Both the position numbers and the translations under genes were made by a program. Of a stretch of DNA of 64,000 nucleotides, positions 1-8,032 are shown piece by piece. Below the pieces are notes generated by a model. That model was given only the letters and a program-made list of their open reading frames with translations, made no database searches and was not told where the DNA came from. Position 1 is the first letter of the stretch. Every line of letters starts with the position of its first letter. Source of the DNA: Zygnema circumcarinatum (Eukaryota > Streptophyta > Zygnematophyceae > Zygnematales > Zygnemataceae); NCBI GenBank assembly GCA_037447605.1, contig CM074817.1:1654886-1718885 (forward strand), read 5' to 3'.

Positions 1-29
<29 letters not shown>

Positions 30-31
<2 letters not shown>

Positions 32-943
32 TGCTGAGGGGGTCGTGCTTTTGCAGCATCCAGTAACGCTCAATACTTCGCATTTCCCACTATTTGTTGA
101 ATCGGGAAGCCCTTTTGCGAGGAAATTTGGTAATGGCTCAGAAGAAGCTTTGGCGAAAATTGACCAGTGAGTCATCTAAAGCCAAGGATCAGTCTGCTCA
201 TGCGATGCAGAACTTTGACCAAACGAAGCCACTCATGAATGAATGAATGACTGGATGAATGAACTGGTTACTGATTGTTTAACGCCTTGAAATGGATCAT
301 CTTGTTATTGACCCATTAGAATCAAACTGATCAATGTTTATCTATTGTGTGCAGGGAGCTTTTGCATCGCGGTCAGAGCCGGTTTGTGAGAGGGGGATGG
401 TGCGTTGGGCCACTCGCGGGGGGGGGGGACCCCTGCGAGACGATGGGCGACTCGTCTGTGTTGAATATCACAGACAATGCAAAACGCCTGGAGCATCACA
501 TTCATGAGAAATCAAATTCAAAAGTCAACCCAAAGTGCATGCAATTGTAGAAACTGTTGGCGAAGCAAAGCCAGTAAGGGGGCCCTCACTTTTTGGGTCG
601 TACCCATGTGAAGGATTTGGGATGCATTTGTTTATTTTTATATTTGTCAGCAGTGCCAAAGGCAACCGCTATTGTAATCCTCCCTCCGCCTGTGAAACAA
701 TCCATGCAGTGACATGTAGTTGGGGGAGGAGGAGGGTGCAACTTGAGGGGAGCTCACGTGTCACTTTTTTGCAGCTTGTAGGGAAATTTACCACTTTAGC
801 CCTTTCCATTCATAGAACATTCACAGTGCGGAATAGCATCATTGCACAGGTCGAACCTTTGGATCAATCATTGGCAATGATTGCCAGCCATTGATTCACG
901 ACACAAGCAACCATTGCCAACGGATAGGGATTTTCTTATACCT
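30..943 (+). repeat. Direct repeat, copy 1 (GT14 3' end plus downstream flank)
   Basis: This stretch matches 6667-7555 closely and in the same orientation, through two exons, their intron and about 390 bp beyond the stop codon. Small substitutions and indels separate the copies. Similarity stops near GGATAGGGATTTT: copy 1 then continues into transposon-like sequence and copy 2 into unrelated sequence. The duplication therefore included the 3' flank, not only the coding part. Its left limit cannot be seen. Confidence 0.85.
57..550 (+). CDS. GT14 glycosyltransferase, copy 1, last two exons only
   Basis: This is the 3' end of a GT14 (core-2/I-branching type, plant beta-glucuronosyltransferase-like) gene whose 5' part lies left of the window. 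Exons are 57-166 and 355-550. The 29-nt T run at 1-29 is part of the polypyrimidine tract before the first acceptor. Joined, they read through motifs also seen in the complete neighbour at 4830-7202: PFARKF, then QELLHRGQSRFVRGGWCVG, then a C-rich tail ending MQL-stop. The intron is GT-AG with phase 2. It lies in direct orientation to the full copy, so the pair is a tandem duplication. Family membership is confident; the donor and acceptor sugars cannot be told from this fragment. Confidence 0.85.
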
Positions 944-1140
944 TGTAGACGCGCGCGCTTCGTACATTCAAATCACCATCCGTACACCCGACGAAAAAAA
1001 GGTCTGTATCTATTCTGAAAAGTATGAAACAGCATTTTTCGCAAAAAAAATCCTTTGTACAAGCTGCCCGGTGAAAAAGTGACTACATTCAGAAAAAGGG
1101 CACTAGCACTTCCCTTTGCCAAAACCATGGCGAAAATATG
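944..1140. mobile_element. Fragment of the palindromic element
   Basis: The sequence from TACCTTGTAGACGCGC through the GGTCTGTAT and AAAGTATGAAACAGC segments resembles part of the right arm of the palindrome near 2519-2670, in the same orientation but more diverged. It begins exactly where the GT14 flanking duplication ends, so it probably marks an insertion or rearrangement junction. No coding capacity is seen. Confidence 0.6.
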
Positions 1141-1705
1141 AAGACCCACTACTAGGGGGTGTCAGACTTAACAAAATGTTACGAATATCGAGTTTTTAGT
1201 ATTACGAGAATCGAGGTTACTAAGTACTAAAAATCATCGCGCCCTCGAACCTAAACCGAACTGAACGGAAGTCAACTGTGCTAAGTCAACGGGTCAACGT
1301 TGCGAAGATTGACCCGTGGGGTTTACTGAAAAGGGCACTTCTTCGCACGATTTTGTTCGCACCCAAAAGAGGCGCCGAAATGGACGTGCGAAGAAAATAC
1401 TGGCGAAAATCGCGTCAACGTGACGTCATGGTTGTTTTCCCGGCTTCCCGGCCGCGCCCGCGCCCGCCCGTGACGCGCAACACGACACAACGACAAGCGG
1501 CCTCCGCGCGCCGCGCCGGCGCTGTTTCTAAGTCTGAGGGCCCCGCGCGAGGGCGAAGTTGCGAAGACGGCGTTTGGAGAAGTGCGAAGACGGCGATCGC
1601 GGAGTGCGAACAGGACCGCGCCGCGAGTGCGAAAAACTACGCTCGAGAATTTTAGTTTTACTAACGTTGACTCGAAATGTTACGAATATCGAATTTTTAG
1701 TATTA

Positions 1706-1982
1706 GGGGGAGTCAGACCTTGACCAGCGCCAAACCAATTCCGCGAGCCCCTCGGGCCAATTCCGCGTTGTACGGCAGGCCTTTTTCGCCAAAAGTGGAC
1801 GTTCGACAGGCTCGGGCGCCGAGCCTGTATCTCATTTTTGTAACCTATTTCGAAGTACGGACGGGACAGACAGGCTCGGGGGGAGCCGCGGTTTCCGACC
1901 CGAATTCTGCAATCGAAATCAATACCTTTCCGCCGGCGGAATCTTTCAATTCCGCGGGCGATGGTCAAGGTCTGACTCCCCC
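1706..1982 (+). mobile_element. 277-bp MITE-like element, copy 1
   Basis: The element is bounded by 20-bp inverted termini GGGGGAGTCAGACCTTGACC and flanked on both sides by TATTA (1701-1705 and 1983-1987). An apparent empty site is present in the window at about 1188-1210, where the same context reads TTTTTAGTATTACGAGAA without the insertion. The duplication can be read as TATTA (5 bp), or as ATT (3 bp) if one more base is assigned to each terminus, so the superfamily is open. It is nested in the larger element. Confidence 0.75.
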
Positions 1983-2001
1983 TATTACGAGAATATTTTA
2001 A

Positions 2002-2703
2002 GGGGGGCGACTATTTACAGTGTACGTTTTCTGAATGTAGTGTACGTTTTCGGGGGGCAGCAAAAAAATCCTTTTTTTGGCTGCCCGGCGCTGTTTCATA
2101 CTTTTCAGAATACATACAGACCTTTTTTCGTCGGATGTACGGATAGTGATTTGAAATGTACGAAGCGCGCGCGTCTACAAGGTATAAGGGCGCAACACGT
2201 GGAGCGACATGATTGGTCGCGGCAACATAAGACGTGACAAGTATGTTTGGGACCGTGACGTGACGAAACGAGACGCGACAAAAGTGGAGTCCGCGGACGG
2301 CAGTCGGAAATGGCGGGAATTAAAACTGACAGAAAAAGATAGGGCACATAACGTAGCGTGTTTCAGGAAAAATCTGTCAGTTTTTTTCCCGCCATTTCCG
2401 ACTGCCGTCCGCGGACTCCACTTTTGTCGCGTCTCGTTTCGTCACGTCACGGTCCCAAACATACTTGTCACGTCATATGTTGCCGCGACCAATCATGTCG
2501 CTCCACGTGTTGCGCCCTTATACCTTGTAGACGCGCAGGCGTCGTACATTTCAAATCACTATCCGTACATCCAACGAAAAAAGGTCTGTATGTATTCTGA
2601 AAAGTATGAAACAGCGCCGGGCAGCCAAAAAAAGGATTTTTTTGCTGCCCCCCGAACACGTATACTACATTCAGAAAACGTACACTGTAAATAGTCGCCC
2701 CCT
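2002..2703. repeat. Long perfect-looking palindrome, arms of about 336 bp
   Basis: Arms at about 2002-2338 and 2369-2703 are reverse complements around a short spacer near 2339-2368. The left arm runs from GGGGGGCGACTATTTACAG to AAAACTGACAG, and the right arm mirrors it. Within the arms are ACGT-core motifs (CCACGTGTTGCG, CGTGACGTGACG). Mirrored 277-bp elements lie just outside both arms. A transcript of this block would fold into one long hairpin. No protein is supported; reading frames here occur in mirrored pairs. Confidence 0.85.
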
Positions 2704-2728
2704 ATTTTAAGTCTGACACCCCCTAATA

Positions 2729-3005
2729 GGGGGAGTCAGACCTTGACCATCGCCCCCGGAATTGGAAGATTCCGCCTGCGGAAAGGTATTGATTTCGATT
2801 GCAGAATTCGGGTCGGAAACCGTGGCTCCCCCCGAACCTGTCTGTCCCGTCCGTACTTCGAAATAGGTTACAAAAATGAGATACAGGCTCGGCGTCCGAG
2901 CCTGTCGAACGTCCACTTTTGGCGAAAAAGGCCTGCCGTACAACGCGGAATTGGCCCGACGGCCTCGCGGAATTGGTTTGGCGCTGGTCAAGGTCTGACT
3001 CCCCC
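2729..3005 (-). mobile_element. 277-bp MITE-like element, copy 2
   Basis: This has the same length and termini as the copy at 1706-1982 but lies in the opposite orientation, and it is nearly identical inside (for example the segments around AGGCCTGCCGTACAACGCGG). It starts three bases after the right terminus of the larger element. Its flanks, CTAATA and TATTCT, do not form a clean duplication, so it may have been placed by rearrangement rather than by simple insertion. Confidence 0.7.
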
Positions 3006-3059
3006 TATTCTCCCCGCACGTGCCGCCGTCAGTGGCGCTCGCTCTTCTCCCCTTCTTCT

Positions 3060-3290
3060 TGGCTTCGATACGATATGATACGGTACGATACAATACGAAA
3101 CTCCCCGATACGGTACTATCCGTACTAGCCGTACGAGCTGTAGTAGCCGTTACGGGCTCGAACTTAAACTCTCCGAATTTTCCCGCCCTTGCCGCCGCAA
3201 GAGGCCACGATAGTGTCAGTTGTCTCGATACGATACGGTACGATGCGGTACGATATACCAGCAAACGATACGATACGATACTAACGAACC
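3060..3290. repeat. GATACG-rich simple repeat region
   Basis: Two clusters (about 3065-3125 and 3225-3285) consist of degenerate runs of GATACGGTACGATAC units. A third cluster of the same kind lies at 45404-45431 in front of the transferrin-like gene. No coding function is seen. A remnant terminus resembling the 277-bp element (GGTCAATGTCTGACCCCCCC) follows at 3469-3488. Confidence 0.55.
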
Positions 3291-3615
3291 TACATGAACT
3301 CTAACATGATTCCCCTCGTCTATTGGTAACACAGACCTAATATTTGCCAAAAACGATATTTTCGCCGGATATTCGCTATAACCAGGTGGAAAATATGATG
3401 GGGTCCTACTGTACTAGCAGTCACGGGCTTACGCAAAACTCACTTTATGACAACCTAGTACGGCCATGGTCAATGTCTGACCCCCCCTTAATGGCGTGCC
3501 GACGCCTGGAACGTCACGTGGCAGCTGCTGGATGTGCGTGAAGGCACGTGTCGCTTGCCGGTTCGCTGAGGCTGCGTCAAAGTGTCCGTCAGCGGGCGGC
3601 AGGGCGTGTCGTGTA

Positions 3616-3994
3616 TAGGGATGGCCCGCTTTATAAAGTCCGATTACATTATATACTTTACAACGGGTTTAAAAGTAGTAATATAGTACAAAGTAAAACA
3701 CTTTATTACATATATTATACCCACTCGTTTTGAACAATTAACGACCGTACGACCGTACTCGTATGGTCGTACCGTACCAAAATTAGGTCGTTTTGGCGTT
3801 GGCGTTGCGAAATGCGTCCGTCTGGTTCACTCTGTCTGCTCGTGCATCCGTACCGCATAATACCGTACATTCGTACGACCGTACGACCGTACATATTGTA
3901 AAGGCGTTGTAAAGTATTATATAACAGCCGTTATCTAGTCGTCACAGTTATATAATATAATATATATTATATAGTCGTAATTAAGCCATCCCTA
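3616..3994. mobile_element. hAT-type non-autonomous element, 379 bp
   Basis: The termini are TAGGGATGGC at 3616-3625 and its reverse complement at 3985-3994. Both sides are flanked by the identical 8-bp sequence GTCGTGTA (3608-3615 and 3995-4002). An 8-bp target duplication with short termini of this form is characteristic of hAT elements. Inside, a subterminal motif close to ATACTTTACAACG occurs near both ends in inverted orientation, with AT-rich stretches and clustered CGTACGACCGTAC motifs. There is no transposase, so it depended on an element elsewhere. Confidence 0.85.
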
Positions 3995-4002
3995 GTCGTG
4001 TA

Positions 4003-4829
4003 TAGGGAGCGAGCTCGTCCAACCGTTCGCCCGTGCGAAATGAAGTTCACCATTTGAGCAATCAACTAATGAATATCTAAATGTATGAAGTGTTTGAAAA
4101 CTCTGAAAATATTCTATATCAAACATTCGAATATAGAAATTGAAAATTCGAAAAATTGTCGTGTACGGCCTGCGAGCCATCCCTGATGTTCAGTGGGGTT
4201 CGTAGCAAGATAGAAGGCTTCTCCAGCATTTTCCCTCGGAAAATTTCAGCATTTCCGTACAAGCACTGTGGTACAGAATTTCCAATATTTCTTAATACGA
4301 AATTTTCCCATGTTCCAAACTCAGAAACGGATTTCAGCGCATTTTGCAGGGTTCGAACTCTGACCGCCACAACCACCGGAGTCACGGCCCGTAGCACCGA
4401 CCACGACTTCCTTACAAACAAACGTGTAAGGACATCGAGTCACAGCTTCCAGCTCTGACTTCTGGCGCTGTTTCAACACGATTCGGTACAGGCCTCTTTT
4501 ACTTTGCTCCGGGACCGCAGCTACCTCAGCGCGCCGCGAAGTACTCGTTTCGGGTCCAACCGCGGGCCGTCACTGTCCTCGACGACGAGCGCCGCCCCGC
4601 CCCGTCCGTAAGTCCGTGCTCGTCCGCGGCCGCGCCCACTCGCTGGCGACGTTCACCTCGCTGCCGTGTCTCTCCCTCCTTCTCCCTCCCCCCCTCCCTT
4701 TATCCCCTCACCTCCCTCTCCTTCCCGCTCCCCTCCCCTCCTCGCCCTTTCCCTCCCTCTTTCCCTCCCTGCCTCCCCGTACACCGTCCCATCCTTTTTT
4801 CCTCTCTCGCTCGAAATTGCTAAAGCGTT
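4003..4829 (+). promoter_or_regulatory. Upstream region and pyrimidine-rich leader of GT14 copy 2
   Basis: No gene is seen here. The stretch 4660-4800 is almost pure pyrimidine (CCCTCC and CTCCCT runs) and ends 30 bp before the start codon at 4830, as expected of a 5' leader. A second GCCATCCCTGA motif near 4173 resembles the hAT terminus but has no partner. TATA or initiator elements could not be assigned. Confidence 0.4.
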
Positions 4830-7202
4830 ATGAATGCGGTAGGTGGAGAGCAAGATGCATTCAACGCCCCCGCATTGCTGACGGAGAAAGGAGGATACGA
4901 GAGTGAGAGGCGTGGTCTGTCTGTGGCGACGTCGAGGAGATGGGACCATCGGTGGGTAGTGACGCTAGCCGGCGCAATGGCAGCGTTGGCATTGCTGCTA
5001 GTCATCGCCCAGTACTTCGTGGAAGTGGGGAAGGTGGCAACGGCGGCGGAGGTCTGGCAGCAGCTGGAGGGGGGAGGCCGCCTGCTGGAACTTTTGGGCA
5101 AAGCCGATAGGCAGCTGCCCGTCTTCGCCTTCTTCATTACAGGTGGGGTGGGGGCGGAGGGAGGAGAAGGGAAAGGGAGGAAAGAAAATTTTGAATAAAT
5201 TTGAATTTGATTAATTTTATCTGAATGAGTTGATTCGAACCCCCCCCAATGGGCACTCACCCCGCCTCCGCAGGCACCCAAGGCGAGGTGGCGAGCATGC
5301 AGCGGGTGCTGTACGCCGTGTACCACCCCCGCAACGAGTACCTCCTCCACTTCGACGGCTCTGCCCCCGCGGAGGAGCACGCGGCGGTCGCGCAGTTCGT
5401 GCGGGACGAGCGCGCGTTCGCGGAGGCGGAGAACGTGCGCGTCGTGACGCGGCCCAACGCGGTAACGTACAAGGGCGCGTCGATAACGGCCACGACCCTG
5501 CACGGCATCGCGCTGCTCCTGCGGCAGCGCGCGGACTGGGACTGGTTCGTTAACCTCAGCGCAACCGACTACCCGCTCGTCACGCCCGACGGTAGCCGCC
5601 CGCCGCTCTCTCTCTCTCTCCCACTCTCTCTCTCGCTCTCTCTTTCGCGCACGCGCTTTCTCCCACTCCCCGCTCCCACTTTGCCTCTCTCTCTCTCGTT
5701 CAGGCCCGCGCTTTCGCATTACCGCATTCTCGTTCGTGCCAAATTGTGATACGCAGATTTGTTGCAAGTCTTTTCCACTCTCCCGCGGCATCTCAATTTC
5801 GTGGCACACAGCGTTAACCAAACGAAGTTGATGTGCGACTCTTCCTCCTCTACCTCCTCCTCGAAAACTTTCAGTCTCCGCCTCCCTCTCTTCCTCAGCT
5901 CCATTGCCAAGCACTCGGAACACAGAGTGTATTTTAGCTGCACTGTCCCTATAAAGTTGACTGTTTCCGAGGATTAGTGACAGAAAAAATACTTTCAAAA
6001 TTTGAGTCCCGTGTCTCATACAAGTCTTCCGAGGGATGGCGGAGCTTCACCTGCAGGCAACTTCGGGGAACCTTATGTTTGTGGATTCGGAATTTTCCAG
6101 CGGGGAGAAGGAACTTGTCCCTGTGAAGTACAACCGATCCATGCCCACTGCCTTCAATCAATATAAAGGTTACTCTCTTACCCTCCTTTCAGGATCCTTA
6201 ATTTATGCTTGAGGGTTCCATTATCAAGATTTATGTTCCAGGATTCTAAACTTTATTCTCGTGCTTACACCCGCCGCGGCGTGCAGGCTCGGCGTGGGTG
6301 GTTCTGAGCCGCGCCTTTTCGGAGTACACGATTTTCGGATACGAAAATTTTCCTCGCACGCTTCTGCTGTACTTCGCCAACAGTCTGAGCTCGACGGAGC
6401 ACTACTTCCAAACGCTCATCTGCAACTCGCGGGTCTTCAACTCCTCTGTGGTCAATATGGACCTGCACCACGTCAAGTGGGAAGGAGGGCAGGCAAGGGG
6501 GTGGCTGGCCCTCGTGGTTTCTCGTATGGGATTGATTTGATGGTTCGTATGTGTAATCTTTTTCTTGTGGGTATTTTTTTTGGAGGCTTCAAGGCTTGCA
6601 TGCGATTGATTTGAAGTTTGTCCAGATACACGTCATTCATTTTTAAACATTTAAGCGTTTTTTTTTTTTCCTGACGGGATCGTGCTTCTGCAGCATCCGC
6701 TAACGCTCAATACTTCGCATTTCCCACTGTTTGCTAAACGGGGAATCCCTTTTGCGAGGAAATTCGGTAATGGCTCAGAAGAAGTTTTGGCGAAAATTGA
6801 CCAGTGAGTCATCTAAAGCCAAGGATCTGTCTGTTCATGCGATGCGGAACTTTGACCAAACGAAGTGACTAATGAATGAGTGAATGAACTGGTTACTGAT
6901 TAGTCAGCGCCTTGAAATGAGCATCTTATAATTGACCCGTTAGAAATCAAACTGATTCATTTTTATCTCTTGGGTGCAGGGAGCTTCTGTATCGAGGTCA
7001 GAGCCGGTTTGTTAGAGGGGGATGGTGCGTTGGGCCTCTCTCGGGGGGGAGGGACCCGTGCGATACAATAGGCGACTTATCGGTTTTGAATATCACAGAC
7101 AATGTGAAGCGCTTCGAGCAACGCATTCATGACTTTTCAAATCCAAAGGTTTACCCAAAGTGCATGCAATTATTTAAATTGTTGGCGGAGCAAAGCCACT
7201 AG
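4830..7202 (+). CDS. GT14 beta-glucuronosyltransferase-like protein
   Basis: A type II Golgi glycosyltransferase of family GT14. Plant members add glucuronic acid to arabinogalactan proteins; this exact activity is inferred. Exons: 4830-5142, 5274-5591, 5757 to about 5840, about 6033 to 6168, 6287-6492, 6694-6803, 6980-7202. The protein has about 460 residues with a membrane segment near residues 38-59. Family motifs in order: FAFFITG, AVYHPRNEYLLH, RPNAVTYKGASITATTLH, DWDWFVNLSATDYPLV, PTAF, SAWVVLSRAF, FPRTLL, PFARKF, FVRGGWCVG. Intron 5 (6493-6693) is GC-AG, supported by WEGGQ joining HPLTLN in frame. The junction between exons 3 and 4 is uncertain; the in-frame stop at 6002 and the phases only bracket it. 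Intron 2 has a CT microsatellite (about 5606-5645). Confidence 0.88.
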
Positions 7203-7555
7203 TGGTCTCTCACTTTTAAGGTCGTACCCATGTAGGGAAATTGGGATATATTTGTTTATTTTTATATTTGTCAGCAGTGCCGAAGGTAACCGCTATTGTA
7301 ATCCTCCCTCCGCCTGTGAAACAATCCATGCAGTGACATGTAGTTGGGGGAGGAGGAGGGTGCAACTTGAGGGTCACGTGTCGCTTTTTTGCAGCTTGTA
7401 GGGATATTTACCACTTTGGCCCTTTCCATTCATAGAACATTCACAGTGCGGAATAGCATCATTGCACAGGTCGAACCTTTGGATCAACCATTGGCAATGA
7501 TTGCCAGTCATTGATTCACGAAACAACCAACCATTGCCAATGGATAGGGATTTTC
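6667..7555 (+). repeat. Direct repeat, copy 2 (GT14 3' end plus downstream flank)
   Basis: This is the partner of 30-943. It covers the intron tract, the last two GT14 exons and about 350 bp of 3' flank, with shared segments such as CAGCAGTGCC and GTGACATGTAGTTGGGGGAG. Here the coding end extends ten residues past MQL (FKLLAEQSH), because the stop found in copy 1 is changed in this copy. Confidence 0.85.
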
Positions 7556-7789
7556 GTCATATATTTTGCTTTTCAGGTCCCCTTGCAACATATTTCTTAA
7601 AGCTCGGTGCTTCCTGTAACTAGACCGGGATTTAGTCTCACCCCTTGATCTCTCAAAGACCAGCCATCCAGCTTCCAACAGTGCCTCAGTCGTGAAAACC
7701 GCCGGTTCCTTGCAGATCCTTTGTGGGCGATTTGTTTCTCGTGGTTCCCCATGTTGACTTTCTGCGTGTGCATGTCATTCGATAAGGGT

Positions 7790-8005
7790 CATGCGTCACG
7801 TCACGTCACATCACGTCTTGCCATATCGCGATCACGGCGAGTCGGGCGAACAGCATACCGCAGCAACGCAACACGTCGGCGCCACGTCGGCGCCACGTCG
7901 ACACCACGTTGGCCTAAAGGAGACTGAGCACGCGACGGCGCGCACAGCGGTAAACCTCTCGTCCTAAACCGAGACGGCCACGTGGCGACACGTGATTGGA
8001 CAATT
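7790..8005 (+). promoter_or_regulatory. Dense ACGT-core cluster upstream of the SLC13-type transporter
   Basis: Within about 210 bp there are repeated CACGTC elements: GTCACGTCACGTCACATCACG at 7795-7815, tandem GGCGCCACGTC near 7873-7895, then CCACGTGG and ACACGTGATTGG near 7978-7999. ACGT cores are bZIP-binding sites in plants, and CCACGTGG is a G-box. The last is joined to an inverted CCAAT box. It ends about 30 bp before the upstream ATG at 8033, so a role in controlling this gene is likely but inferred. The rest of 7556-7790 shows nothing recognisable. Confidence 0.5.
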
Positions 8006-8032
8006 TTCACATTACGTACTGTACTGTAAAAG

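Larger units (their letters stand above)
1153..2725. mobile_element. Non-autonomous DNA transposon with 19-bp terminal inverted repeats
   Basis: The left end at 1153-1171 reads TAGGGGGTGTCAGACTTAA and the right end at 2707-2725 is its exact reverse complement. Between them are a GC-rich stretch (about 1240-1680), a nested 277-bp element and a long palindrome. No transposase reading frame was recognised. A target-site duplication is not clear, because the right end abuts another element. The superfamily is not assigned. The terminus resembles that of the 277-bp elements (GGGGG followed by A or T, then GTCAGAC), so the families are probably related. Confidence 0.65.

Noticed and set aside
1-29. 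Poly-T as a vector or poly(A) artefact
   Set aside because: The paralogous position at 6659-6669 also has a T run directly before the same acceptor region, so it fits an intron pyrimidine tract.
2105-2694. Paired open frames of about 60-160 residues on both strands
   Set aside because: They are mirror images arising from the palindrome and from transposon termini; no domain is present and they share no exon structure.
4350-4362. GGTTCGAACTC, another tRNA-like B-box
   Set aside because: No matching T-stem, anticodon arm or acceptor stem could be built around it.
4820-6019. 399-residue open frame on the minus strand
   Set aside because: It runs antisense across three exons and two introns of the GT14 gene, is full of low-complexity Arg/Glu from the CT microsatellite, and has no family motif.
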